A DNA stretch of 64,000 nucleotides from Oceaniovalibus sp. ACAM 378 (GTDB lineage: Bacteria; Pseudomonadota; Alphaproteobacteria; Rhodobacterales; Rhodobacteraceae): positions 36,904 to 100,903 of the forward strand of contig NZ_VSJK01000017.1 of assembly GCF_008085915.1 (NCBI RefSeq). The letters run 5' to 3'. A program made the translations under genes and the position numbers. Positions 1-8,180 of this stretch are shown in pieces. The notes under the pieces were generated by a model, which was not told the origin of the DNA, did not search any database, and was given only the letters and a program-made list of their open reading frames with translations. Each line of letters starts with the position of its first letter. Position 1 is the stretch's first letter.

Positions 1-1
1 C

Positions 2-988
2 GCTGGATTCTCCGCTCTCAGCGGGTCGTCCATTGCCTCGGCTGTCACCATGGGCCGCGTTGCCCTGCCCGAGATGAAGCGTTTCGCCTATTCGGACGCA
101 TTGGCAACAGGATCTGTGGCTGCCGGTGGCACGCTCGGCATCCTGATTCCGCCATCGACCGGGTTCATCATCTATGCCACGCTCACCGAGCAATCGATCG
201 GCCGCCTGTTTATGGCTGGCATCCTGCCTGGCATCCTGCTCACCTCGCTGTTTGTCGTCGCAATCTATATTGTCACGCTGATACGTCCGGCCGACGGTCC
301 GGCCGGAAAGCCCTTCACTCTGCGCGAAAGTTGCCGCGCCACGCTGCGCGCCTCGCTGATTGGCGGCATCATCGTCATCACGATCGGTGGCATTTATCTT
401 GGCTTTTTCACTCCGGCCGAAGCCGCTGGTGTCGGGGCGGTGCTGACTCTGTTTGTATCATTCTTCCGCGGTCGCCTTAATCTGACAGAGTGGAAAGAGG
501 TGCTGATGCAAACGGTGCGGACGACCTCTATGGTCTTCCTCATCCTCGTTGGCGCCAACATCTTCGGCCCGTTCCTCTCGCTCAGCGATCTGCCGAACTT
601 TATCAGCCAAAGCCTCACCAGTCTCGATGTCGGCCCCTATGGCATTCTGTTCCTGATCCTCGCCACCTATATCGTGCTCGGCACCTTCCTTGAGGGGTTG
701 TCGCTGTTGGTCATTACCCTGCCGATCGTTTTCCCTGTCATCGTCGCCGCTGGTTTCGATCCTATCTGGTTTGGCGTGATCGCTGTGATCACTCTCGAGA
801 TGGGACTGATTTCTCCACCAGTCGGCCTCAATGTCTTTGTCGTCGCCAGTATCTCCGACAACGTACCGCTATCGACCGTTTTCCGCGGCGTCATCCCGTT
901 CTGGATCGCCATGGCGGTTTGTACGGTGCTGCTGATCCTGTTCCCGGCTATCGCGCTCTACATTCCGCAAACAATGATGGGGCAGTAG
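2..988 (+). CDS. dctM: TRAP transporter large permease (DctM-like), 3' part
   Basis: The frame is open from base 2, before the first ATG at 50, so the gene starts outside the window. The visible protein is a string of hydrophobic segments. It contains the DctM-type motif SGSSIASAVTMG at the very start, GGTLGILIPPSTGFIIYA, and a C-terminal EMGLISPPVGLNVFVV stretch, all typical of the 12-TM subunit of tripartite ATP-independent periplasmic transporters. In that family this subunit forms the ion-driven channel and works with a small membrane subunit (DctQ) and a periplasmic binding protein (DctP), presumably encoded to the left. The next gene is a thiamine-diphosphate enzyme 57 bases downstream, so the imported substrate may be a 2-keto or sulfonated carboxylate. 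That link is inferred from position only. Confidence 0.93.
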   Translation, partial: AGFSALSGSSIASAVTMGRVALPEMKRFAYSDALATGSVAAGGTLGILIPPSTGFIIYATLTEQSIGRLFMAGILPGILLTSLFVVAIYIVTLIRPADGPAGKPFTLRESCRATLRASLIGGIIVITIGGIYLGFFTPAEAAGVGAVLTLFVSFFRGRLNLTEWKEVLMQTVRTTSMVFLILVGANIFGPFLSLSDLPNFISQSLTSLDVGPYGILFLILATYIVLGTFLEGLSLLVITLPIVFPVIVAAGFDPIWFGVIAVITLEMGLISPPVGLNVFVVASISDNVPLSTVFRGVIPFWIAMAVCTVLLILFPAIALYIPQTMMGQ

Positions 989-1045
989 CGCGCCGTCTCG
1001 AAAACGGACTGCGGACTTCTCATAAGCCAAGGCAAAGAATACGAT

Positions 1046-2740
1046 ATGACCGACACAATTGACCATTTCACTGGTGCCGATGCGGTGCTGTCCAGCCTGA
1101 AGGCGAATGGCGTCGACTATCTGTTCGTCAATGCGGGCAGCGATTTTGCGCCAATCATCGAGAGCTATGCCAAACGCGGCGACGACGAAAGTTTTGCGCC
1201 GCGACCCGTCATTGTGCCGCATGAGGCCGCGCTCGTGGCCATGGCGCATGGCTATTATCTGGTGACCGGTCGGCCGCAGGCCGCTATGGTCCATGTCAAC
1301 GTTGGGCTGGCCAATGCCGTGATGGGGCTGATCAATGCCCATGCCGATGACGTGCCGCTGATCATGCTGTCCGGGCGCACTCCACTGACCGAGCACGATC
1401 GCCCGGGTGCGCGCCGTACACCGATCCAGTATGGGCAGGAACAATTTGACCAGAGCGGCATGGTCCGCGAGCTGGTCAAATGGGATTACGAACTGCGATA
1501 TGCAGAAAACGCCGCCAATCTGGTGTCGCGCGGCTATGCCATCGCCATGTCCGAGCCCGTCGGCGCTGTCTATCTGAGCATGCCGCGCGAGCCCCTGTGC
1601 GAACCGGCTCCGGTTGACAGAACTCCGCCGATCCAAACAGCGGCGAGCCCCGCCGCTCCCAATCCGCAGGCCGTGGAGCAAGCAGCGGCTTGGCTGGCTT
1701 CGGCGAAGAATCCGCTGATCATCTGTCAACGTGGCGACCCGGCCGGAAAAGTCTCGGCGTTGCTGGGCGAGTTGTCCGAGCGACACGGTATCGCCGTCAG
1801 CGAAGTGTTCGCCACACGTAACGTTATGGCAAGCGACCATCCGATGCTCGTCGGCCCCAACCTCGCAGAGCTTCTGCCGGCCGCCGATGTCATCCTGGTC
1901 GTCGACGCACCGGTTGCCTGGATAGAAAATGTTGCGCAGCCGGACGCGGGAGCAAAAGTCATCCATATCGGCCCCGATCCCCTGTTCGCGCGGATGCCAG
2001 TGCGCTCCTATCGTACGTCATTGGCCATCGCAGCGAATACGGCGAACGTCCTTTCGGCCCTCGACACCGCACTCGGCGCACATGCGCCCGCCGATAACAA
2101 GCGCCGGGAGGTTACACTTGCCCGCCATGAGACCTATCGCAACAGTGTGGCAAAGGCAGCAGAAGCCGGAAGCCGTGGCGCGGCCAGCAAGGCGTGGGTC
2201 GCGCGCTGCATTTCCGATATTCTGGGCGATGATGGCATCATTTTCAATGAACGCGGCGCGCCATCGCCCTTTTACACGCTCAAGGCTGGCAATCGCTTCT
2301 TTGGAAACACGCCGGCCGGTGGCCTCGGCTGGGCTCTGCCCGCCGCACTTGGCGCACAGCTGGCCGAGCGCGATCGGCTCGTCGTCTGCGTCGTCGGCGA
2401 TGGCTCTTACATGTTCGCCAATCCCGTCGCCTGCCACCAGGTGGCGGAAGCGCACGGCCTACCGCTGCTGACAGTGATCCTCAACAACGGCGCTTGGGAC
2501 GCCGTACGCCTGTCGACACTGGAAGTTTATCCGGAAGGCTTTGCCTCGCGTGCCAATCAGACGCCGATGTCAAGCTTGTCACCGTCGCCTGACTATTGCT
2601 CCGTCGCCGCCGGCTCGCGTGCGTGGACGCGTCTTGTTGAAGATGCCGAGGATCTTCCGGCGGTGCTAGCCGAGGCCCTGAACGTCATACGCAACGATCG
2701 CCAGCAAGTCGTCCTTAACGTGCGGGTGCGCCCGGATTGA
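1046..2740 (+). CDS. Thiamine-diphosphate-dependent enzyme (acetolactate synthase / benzoylformate decarboxylase superfamily)
   Basis: This 564-residue protein has the three-domain layout of the family: an N-terminal pyrimidine-binding domain, a central domain and a C-terminal diphosphate-binding domain. Glu60 (in VPHEAAL) is placed like the conserved glutamate that activates the cofactor. The ThDP/metal motif starts at GDG (451-453) and ends at the double Asn 480-481, the usual spacing. The N-terminal LFVNAGSDFAPIIE differs from the common FGVPG form, so it is not an ordinary biosynthetic acetolactate synthase. Decarboxylation or carboligation of a 2-oxo acid is likely; the substrate cannot be read from the sequence. 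Its position behind a TRAP permease suggests a catabolic role. No regulatory small subunit follows. Confidence 0.85.
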   Translation: MTDTIDHFTGADAVLSSLKANGVDYLFVNAGSDFAPIIESYAKRGDDESFAPRPVIVPHEAALVAMAHGYYLVTGRPQAAMVHVNVGLANAVMGLINAHADDVPLIMLSGRTPLTEHDRPGARRTPIQYGQEQFDQSGMVRELVKWDYELRYAENAANLVSRGYAIAMSEPVGAVYLSMPREPLCEPAPVDRTPPIQTAASPAAPNPQAVEQAAAWLASAKNPLIICQRGDPAGKVSALLGELSERHGIAVSEVFATRNVMASDHPMLVGPNLAELLPAADVILVVDAPVAWIENVAQPDAGAKVIHIGPDPLFARMPVRSYRTSLAIAANTANVLSALDTALGAHAPADNKRREVTLARHETYRNSVAKAAEAGSRGAASKAWVARCISDILGDDGIIFNERGAPSPFYTLKAGNRFFGNTPAGGLGWALPAALGAQLAERDRLVVCVVGDGSYMFANPVACHQVAEAHGLPLLTVILNNGAWDAVRLSTLEVYPEGFASRANQTPMSSLSPSPDYCSVAAGSRAWTRLVEDAEDLPAVLAEALNVIRNDRQQVVLNVRVRPD

Positions 2741-2749
2741 ACGGGATTG

Positions 2750-2985
2750 AACGGGCCGCAGATCGACTGCCTGACTCCCCCAAAGTCGCCACAGACCGAG
2801 GGCATGTTCGAACGCTTCGACGGGCAGACCGGGAAGCTCTGCAAAGCCACCACTTGCGGCCCGGCGAAGAGCAGAAAACGACGTTGCATCGTTGCGCCGG
2901 GTTCTGCGGCCAACGGTTGCCGCACACATCCTTGGGCAACAAGACGCCTTTGCCCGCAATGAAAATTGCCTGTATCCAAGAGGGA
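2750..2985 (+). pseudogene. IS481-family transposase 3' relic, frameshifted
   Basis: One frame reads PKSPQTEGMFERFDG, which matches the SPQTNGMVERFNGR signature near the catalytic glutamate of IS481-type DDE integrases. From about 2822 the match continues in another frame (REALQSHHLRPGEEQ, then TSLGNKTPLPAMK), the normal C-terminal tail of this family. A frameshift and the absence of everything upstream make it a dead relic. It begins within about 10 bases of the thiamine-enzyme stop codon, so an insertion and later deletion probably ended that operon here. Confidence 0.6.
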
Positions 2986-3080
2986 TAGCTGTTCAAATAA
3001 CACCCCACCCACCTGCCGGGATTTGACAGCGAAAAACCCTCAATCTACAGGATTGACCATAAAAGATGGAGAACTTTGAT

Positions 3081-3137
3081 ATGAGCCCCGACTGCGCAAT
3101 GTTGTTGCTGAATGACATTATCGTTCTCGCCAAATGA
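3081..3137 (+). CDS. Possible 18-codon leader peptide coupled to nrtS
   Basis: A short reading frame (MSPDCAMLLLNDIIVLAK) starts at ATG 3081, with GGAG about 10 bases upstream. Its TGA stop overlaps the ATG of nrtS (ATGA at 3134-3137). The nrtS start has no visible ribosome-binding site of its own, so re-initiation after this short frame would explain its translation. I recognise no family; the case rests on the Shine-Dalgarno match and the stop/start overlap. Confidence 0.35.
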   Translation: MSPDCAMLLLNDIIVLAK

Positions 3138-3403
3138 GTTCGGCGGACTCTTTTTCGGAGCTTTGTAAAATAGCTCTCAGCCCTGCTGTGGTCAGGCGCG
3201 CGGCGCGAGTGGCAGTGGTTGTCGGACTGGTGTTGGCGGCCCTCAACCATGGTGGTGTCATTATGCAGGGCAATGTCGATCCGGCGACGGCGCTGAAGAT
3301 CATGCTGACGTTCTGTGTGCCATACTCGGTTTCGACATATTCCTCAGTTTTGGCAGTACGTGAGTTAACGCGCTCACAAAGAGGGGGGCAGGTAAACTCT
3401 TAG
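3134..3403 (+). CDS. nrtS: Small membrane protein, NrtS-like nitrate/nitrite transporter
   Basis: This 89-residue protein has two hydrophobic segments (about 24-45 and 54-75) and family-typical stretches: ALSPAVVRRAARVAVVVG, ALNHGGVIMQG, TALKIMLTFCVPYSVSTYSSV. These match the short NrtS proteins described as nitrate/nitrite transporters in marine cyanobacteria and other bacteria. The protein is about as long as a full family member, so it looks intact. It stands alone between a transposase relic and a cas3 relic, which suggests transfer. The start is chosen because it overlaps the stop of a short upstream frame; no other in-frame ATG lies close by. Confidence 0.7.
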   Translation: MSSADSFSELCKIALSPAVVRRAARVAVVVGLVLAALNHGGVIMQGNVDPATALKIMLTFCVPYSVSTYSSVLAVRELTRSQRGGQVNS

Positions 3404-3409
3404 GGTAAA

Positions 3410-3753
3410 TCATGACCGGATCCTAGTTAAGATAGGTTCGCGAGCAACGATCAAATCCAAAGAGCCCATCGCCATCGACCAATAAAACTCCCTTGATACC
3501 TCGGCCAGCAGACGCGCGCCCCCGCCCGAATGAGGGCCCGAATGAAGGGTGTCATTGGCCTGGCCCGCCAGCTTGGCCTGAAAACCGGGCTTCCTCTTTC
3601 CAAGGTCGTGGAGGTGACCCAGATGCGCCGCAAGATCGGCGGCGCCGAAGGGTTGTGCCCGCCGCGCGACGGCATCGGCCACGCGGGTTGCATGATCGGC
3701 AAGGGCCCCCAGCCGGACCGGTCCTCCCTTGTCGTCGAATGGGCATAGATCAT
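3410..3753 (-). pseudogene. Relic of cas3 (HD nuclease domain), frameshifted and truncated
   Basis: The frame from ATG 3753 reads MIYAHSTTREDRSGW, the characteristic opening of type I Cas3 proteins. After a one-base shift in the G run at 3706-3710 the adjacent frame continues ALADHATRVADAV, then LGHLHDLGKRKPGFQAKL, then HSGPHSGGGARLLAE. These are the metal-binding histidines and His-Asp of the Cas3'' HD nuclease in the correct order. The match stops at about residue 85 and the frame ends soon after, so the rest of the HD domain and the whole helicase are missing. The original start with a GGAGA ribosome-binding site survives 20 bases downstream of the brnA stop. No repeats, spacers or other cas genes are visible nearby. 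Confidence 0.7.
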
Positions 3754-3772
3754 GCGAGCGTCTCCAGACCGG

Positions 3773-4087
3773 TTACCGGGCTTTCGTCTGTCGCTGTTCC
3801 AGCATTTCGCGCCGCAGGATGGCGTTGATACGGCTTTGATAGCCTTTTCCCTGTGATTTCAGCCAGGCCAGCACGTCCGCGTCCACGCGGGCGGTGATCT
3901 GTTTCTTGATCGGCCGATACTGCGCGGCCGGTTTCATTTCGGCCAATTGGGCATCGGTCAGTTCGGGAATATCGGTCAGATTGATCTGATCGTCGGGCTG
4001 GGCGGCCAGGGCTTCCAGATGGAGATGCTGCTTCTCGGTGAGAGGTGGCAGCGTGTCGAGCGTATAGTCAGTGGCTTTCTTGCTCAT
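3773..4087 (-). CDS. brnA: BrnA-family antitoxin
   Basis: The frame opens at 4207, but the protein most likely starts at ATG 4087 (MSKKATDY), which gives 104 residues and a 20-base overlap with the toxin gene. The C-terminal half carries the ribbon-helix-helix region of BrnA proteins: QITARVDADVLAWLKSQGKG, then YQSRINAILRREML. In this family the antitoxin binds and neutralises the BrnT RNase and, as a complex, represses its own promoter. Toxin first and antitoxin second is the usual brnTA order and is seen here. Confidence 0.9.
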   Translation of the reverse strand: MSKKATDYTLDTLPPLTEKQHLHLEALAAQPDDQINLTDIPELTDAQLAEMKPAAQYRPIKKQITARVDADVLAWLKSQGKGYQSRINAILRREMLEQRQTKAR

Positions 4088-4376
4088 AGTGCTTCCTTTC
4101 TCTTGGTGTGGCGCGGCGGGCCGAAATGATGCGGATGACTTCGACAGATTTTCCATCCTCGTCATCTTCGGTGAGCGTGTGGGCAACCAGAAGCACGGTG
4201 ACGCCATGCACCACGCCGAGGGTCTGCCAGCGTTCCTCTGTGTCTTCTATCCGGTCTTGTCGGGTCAGACGGAACGGATCCCGAAACACATGGACTGCTT
4301 CAGTGAAGGCGATTCCATCATGCTTTCTCTGGTTGGAACGGTTCTTGGTCTCGTCCCAAATGAATCGTATCTTCAT
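4068..4376 (-). CDS. brnT: BrnT-family toxin (ribonuclease)
   Basis: The 102-residue protein starts MKIRFIWDETKNRSNQRKHD, the strongly conserved N-terminus of BrnT (F.WD..K...N..KHGI). It goes on with FTEAVHVFRDP and ends with the typical VIRIISARRATPRERKHYE. Known BrnT is a RelE-like RNase. All expected blocks are present, so the toxin appears intact. It lies upstream of and overlaps brnA. The promoter should lie in the AT-rich stretch at about 4377-4410. Confidence 0.92.
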   Translation of the reverse strand: MKIRFIWDETKNRSNQRKHDGIAFTEAVHVFRDPFRLTRQDRIEDTEERWQTLGVVHGVTVLLVAHTLTEDDEDGKSVEVIRIISARRATPRERKHYEQESH

Positions 4377-4683
4377 TTTGAAAATATAACTACAAAAATG
4401 TAATTATTCAACCCGGCACCTCTTTCTCGATGAAGAGGTGAGAGGTGATCCCTGGGAGGCTGACATGGTTGCGCCAAGCCACCTGAGCGCCGGATTTGCC
4501 TCAAGCCTGTTCTGCTCCACCATAAGTGTCACATGGCGCCAGGTCATACGGCTGCTTCCTGAGCTCATCAAAGTCGCGGCTGCCGATAACGAGGCGAATG
4601 ACAATGCCAGCGCAGGACACCGATGCTGGCCCGCGCCTTCGCCGAGGCGCTGAGGTCAGTGATAAGAATGGTGGCGGCTCCTG

Positions 4684-4783
4684 CATCCATGACCTCTATA
4701 ATCCGCGCTTCTATAACCCGCGCCGTCGTCACTCAGAATTGAGTTGGAAAAGTCCGGTCGCCTTCGAACGGAAGGTGGCTTAA
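4684..4783 (+). pseudogene. IS3-family transposase C-terminal relic
   Basis: The plus strand reads RFYNPRRRHSELSWKSPVAF, the usual end of the IS3-family OrfB integrase (FYN..RRHS.L...SP..FE). Everything upstream of the last 30 or so codons is missing. The rest of 4377-4823 between brnT and the membrane-protein gene holds no recognisable gene and is probably insertion-sequence debris. Confidence 0.55.
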
Positions 4784-4823
4784 ACGGGCACTTGGAGCGA
4801 CACTAAAACGCGACAGGGCCTTA

Positions 4824-6230
4824 ATGAATATCTCGATACCGTCGCGCGTTTTTTCCTCGGCTGGCCTTCTGCCTGCCGCGGTCGTCGTTTTGATGGTCTG
4901 CTTTGAATACACGGGCAATTCCGCATTTGCAGTGGCGGCCTCGGTGCTGGCCGTGTTCGCAGTGGCCGTTTTCAGCTTTGGCGTCGGCGCCTCTCGGGTC
5001 GCCTTCGTGCTGATCGCAATCGCATTGGTGCTTTGGGCCGCGCTGACCACTACGGGCTGGCTGGAGGCGACTGCAATAGCGGCGCAGCGCGGTGCGATGA
5101 TAATGGCGTTGTTCACCGCCCTGACAGCGATCCGCAGCGCTGCCATGAGTGCGCCGGAAATTGTCGAATGCGGCCGTTTTCTAGCCCGACAGCGTCCGGG
5201 GTTGCGCTATACCGCGTTGACCATCGGCGGGCATCTGTTCTCGCTGATCCTCCTCTATGGCTCGATATCGCTGCTGGGGACATTGGCGTCCGAGAGTGCT
5301 GCGCGCGAGCCGGACCCCGATATTCGCAGGCAGCGCACCCGCCGCATGATGATCGCAATTCAGCGGGGATTTGCGGCCACCCTGTGTTGGTCCCCCTTGG
5401 GGTTTTCAATGATCGTCAGCCTCGCCGTCGTGCCGGGTGCAAGCTGGACTGCCGTTGCCCTGCCGGGGGTGGTCAGCGCGCTGATAATGCTGGTGGTCGG
5501 ATGGGGTCTGGACACACTTTACAAAACACGGGGGCCGTTGAAGGCACACCCACAGGAGACCGGGCGATGGCTGGAGCAGTTGCGCCCCCTGCTGGTGCTG
5601 CTGTGTGTTGTGTTGGTCGGCGTCGCGATGCTTCACGTCGTCACGGATGTCGATGTGATAGGCGCGGTCATGTCGCTGGTTCCGGTTATCGCCCTTCTGT
5701 GGGTCGCGATGCAGCAACCGCCGTCTGGCGTGACGCGCAGCGCCAACGTCAGGCAACGCGCCCTCCTGTTCTTCACACATGAACTGCCCATTTATCGCGG
5801 CGAGATTGTCTTGCTGTTCATGGCAGGTTTCATCGGCAGTCTCGGGGCATTCCTTCTTGTGCCACTGGTGCAGGCACAAGGGTTGGATCTGACAGCGATC
5901 CCGCCCTGGATCATTATCGTCGCGATGGTCTGGATCATCCCGTTTACCGGGCAGTTGGGCATGAATCCGATCCTTGCCGTGTCTCTGCTGGTGCCCATTC
6001 TGCCTTCACCCGAAGTGATGGGAATTCCGCCCACGGCGCTGGTCGTGGCGATCACCGCCGGATGGGCGCTGAGCGGGACAACTTCACCATTCACTGCATC
6101 CGTGATGCTGGCTGCATCCTTGGGCGGGGTGTCCCCGATGCGGGCAGGATTAGGCTGGAATGGCGTGTATACCCTCGTGGCCGGCGCTGCCCTGACACTG
6201 TGGGCGCTCGCACTTTTCCACCTACTTTGA
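4824..6230 (+). CDS. Polytopic membrane protein, possible ion-transporter superfamily member
   Basis: The protein has 468 residues and about a dozen hydrophobic segments. It has a basic cytoplasmic-looking loop at about 170-180 (RRQRTRRMM). Near the C-terminus are two semi-conserved re-entrant-type blocks, GQLGMNPILAVSLLVPIL and AGWALSGTTSPFTASVML, which resemble the NP and SPF motifs of the DASS/GntP-type ion transporter superfamily. I do not recognise a specific family. There is no leader or partner gene; the upstream 40 bases follow directly on an IS3 relic. Codon use is GC-rich, like the core of the replicon. It could be an anion or carboxylate permease, but the substrate is unknown. Confidence 0.6.
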   Translation: MNISIPSRVFSSAGLLPAAVVVLMVCFEYTGNSAFAVAASVLAVFAVAVFSFGVGASRVAFVLIAIALVLWAALTTTGWLEATAIAAQRGAMIMALFTALTAIRSAAMSAPEIVECGRFLARQRPGLRYTALTIGGHLFSLILLYGSISLLGTLASESAAREPDPDIRRQRTRRMMIAIQRGFAATLCWSPLGFSMIVSLAVVPGASWTAVALPGVVSALIMLVVGWGLDTLYKTRGPLKAHPQETGRWLEQLRPLLVLLCVVLVGVAMLHVVTDVDVIGAVMSLVPVIALLWVAMQQPPSGVTRSANVRQRALLFFTHELPIYRGEIVLLFMAGFIGSLGAFLLVPLVQAQGLDLTAIPPWIIIVAMVWIIPFTGQLGMNPILAVSLLVPILPSPEVMGIPPTALVVAITAGWALSGTTSPFTASVMLAASLGGVSPMRAGLGWNGVYTLVAGAALTLWALALFHLL

Positions 6231-6478
6231 TCCGTTCAGACGCGAATACACTGCTCTGTTCGGACGCCCGCCGGTCGAATATTTCGCGGGGCGGAGCGGT
6301 ACGTTGCCGAACAATTTGCGCGCCGACCCGTCTGTCGCGGTTTTCCTCGCGACCAAGAGGCTTGTGTTACATTCCCGAAAAGATGAAGCGCAGGGTCCTA
6401 TTCTTCAAGAAAACGCGGCTTTCGAGGACTGTCGCTCATATGACGGCCTGAGGAAAAGCTGGTTTTCCGCTATCCTGC

Positions 6479-7270
6479 CTATGCTCCGTCCGGCGGGCCG
6501 AAGTCCGGGAGCGCCGACAGATCTGGAATGCGCAAGTCTGCCGGCCCTGCCCCCTCAAGCTGTTCGACTCCCGTTTCCACGAGGATCGCGTAGACACCCG
6601 CCGCCCGCGCCGCCGCAATATCCGTCGCAAGCTGATCGCCGATAAGGATCGCCCGCTCGGGCGGGATCGCCAGCCGCGCAAGCGCCTCGTCCACCAGATG
6701 CCGCTCGGGCTTTCCGATCACCAGAGGGGCCGTGCCGCCAGCCGCCGCAATCGCGGCGACGATGGCACCGTTGCCCGGCTCAAAGCGGTCTCCATTAGGC
6801 AGGATGCGGTCGGAATTGGTTGCGATCAGGGTGGCACCGCCCCGGATCAGCTGCATCGCCCGGTCGAGCTTCGCATAGGTGAAGTCTCGGTCGAGCCCCA
6901 CCACGACGGCGTCCGCCCGATCCGTTGCCACACTGAAGCCCGCATCCGCGACCGCCTCCGCAAGCGCCGGCGCGCCAATGACGAAGGCGGCACCGCCCTC
7001 GGGCCAGCGCCGCGCCATCGCCTCCGCCGTCATTACGGCACTTGTGACGACCTGGTCCGCCTCGGTGGGCACGCCCATCGCGGTGAGCTTGGCGGCCACC
7101 TCTTCGGGGCTGCGGGTCGAGTTGTTAGTGACGAAGCAATAGGGCACGCCCTGCTCCCACCAGTCGCGAAACCGTACTACGGCGCTCGGGATCGGCTGTG
7201 TCCCGCGATACACCACACCGTCGAGATCGGAGATCACGCCCGCCACATGCGGCAGATCGAAGCGCTCCAT
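6479..7270 (-). CDS. HAD-IIA (NagD-like) phosphatase
   Basis: Using the start at 7270 (MERFDLPHV) the protein has 263 residues. HAD motif I is SDLDGVVYRG, motif II lies in CFVTNNSTR, the C2-type cap follows, and motifs III and IV are VIGKPERHLV and ILIGDQLATDI. This is the NagD/phosphoglycolate phosphatase/p-nitrophenyl phosphatase group, which dephosphorylates small sugar or glycerol phosphates. It is the last gene of a phosphodiester-uptake operon, 4 bases after the permease stop, so glycerol phosphate or a similar hydrolysis product is a reasonable substrate (inference). The longer frame opening at 7309 would overlap the permease and adds no conserved residues. Confidence 0.88.
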   Translation of the reverse strand: MERFDLPHVAGVISDLDGVVYRGTQPIPSAVVRFRDWWEQGVPYCFVTNNSTRSPEEVAAKLTAMGVPTEADQVVTSAVMTAEAMARRWPEGGAAFVIGAPALAEAVADAGFSVATDRADAVVVGLDRDFTYAKLDRAMQLIRGGATLIATNSDRILPNGDRFEPGNGAIVAAIAAAGGTAPLVIGKPERHLVDEALARLAIPPERAILIGDQLATDIAAARAAGVYAILVETGVEQLEGAGPADLRIPDLSALPDFGPPDGA

Positions 7271-7274
7271 CTCG

Positions 7275-8180
7275 TTACTCCGACTGCGCGAGCGAGGGAT
7301 CGAGAGCATCGCGCACCCAGTCCCCGACGAGGCTGATCGACAGCGTTGTCAGGAAGATCACCATCCCCGCGGGCAGGCCGATCCACCACGCGGTCGCGAT
7401 ATAGTTGCGCCCTTCCCCCAAGGCGAGGCCGAGGCTGGTTCCGGGCGGCTGGATGCCGAGGCCGAGAAAGGAGAGCGAGGTTTCCAGCAGGATGATTTCC
7501 GGGAAATTCAGCGTCAGCTGCACCACCAGAACGCCGGCGATGTTGGGCAGGACATGGCGCAGGTAGATTCGCGCGGGATGGACTCCGAGGGTGCGGATTG
7601 CGAAGGCATAGCCTTCCCCCGACACCGACAGGACCAGACCGCGCACCAGTCTTGCATAGGTTTCCCACCCGAACAGCCCGACGATGCAGACAAAGAGCAC
7701 GAAGCTGTTGCCGAAGAATGCGAGAACCGCGAGGGCAACGATGAGGAACGGCACGCTGGCCTGAAAATCCACCAGCACCATGACGATATCGTCCACCCAG
7801 CCCCGGAAGTGCGCCGCAAGGATGCCGAGAACGGTCCCGGTGACGGCACCGATCACCGTGCCCAGAAGCGCGACCAGGATGCTCGTCCGAAGGGCGAAGA
7901 ACAAGCGGCTGAGCACGTCCCGCCCGAGCCCGTCCGTGCCCAGAAGATTCTCCGCCGGACCGCCAAGGAAAGCCGGGGGCTTCAGTCGGTTCATGAGGCT
8001 CTGCTCGGTATAGCCGAAGGGTGCCAGCCAGCCGGCGAATATCGCGGTGAAGACAACGAGCGCCAGCCAGAAAAGGCAGATCATCACCAGAAGCGACGGC
8101 CGTTGATGCGCCTTGACAGCACGGCGGCGCGGGCGAAAGAACCAGCGTCGCGCGGGCGGGTGTGCGTCCAGAGCGCTCAT
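7275..8180 (-). CDS. ABC transporter permease, DppC/OppC type
   Basis: The start at 8180 (MSALDAHPP) gives 301 residues and an ATGA overlap with the preceding dppB-like gene. An N-terminal cytoplasmic tail and first TM segment are followed by LLGTDGLGRDVLSRL, the hallmark of OppC/DppC proteins. The EAA loop that contacts the ATPases is seen around GVHPARIYLRHVLPN, and ETSLSFLGLGIQPPG is also typical. The family forms the heterodimeric channel of peptide/nickel-type importers. A much longer frame opens at 8954, but it is a shadow of the neighbouring permease. Its place among phosphodiesterase genes argues for a non-peptide substrate. Confidence 0.93.
   Translation of the reverse strand: MSALDAHPPARRWFFRPRRRAVKAHQRPSLLVMICLFWLALVVFTAIFAGWLAPFGYTEQSLMNRLKPPAFLGGPAENLLGTDGLGRDVLSRLFFALRTSILVALLGTVIGAVTGTVLGILAAHFRGWVDDIVMVLVDFQASVPFLIVALAVLAFFGNSFVLFVCIVGLFGWETYARLVRGLVLSVSGEGYAFAIRTLGVHPARIYLRHVLPNIAGVLVVQLTLNFPEIILLETSLSFLGLGIQPPGTSLGLALGEGRNYIATAWWIGLPAGMVIFLTTLSISLVGDWVRDALDPSLAQSE

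Noticed and set aside
869..1966. A 365-codon minus-strand frame opposite the thiamine enzyme
   Set aside because: Composition and lack of motifs mark it as a shadow of the coding strand.
6452..6468. Small hairpin GGAAAA/TTTTCC after the HAD phosphatase gene
   Set aside because: Six A-T-rich pairs and no T tract on the relevant strand; too weak to call a terminator.
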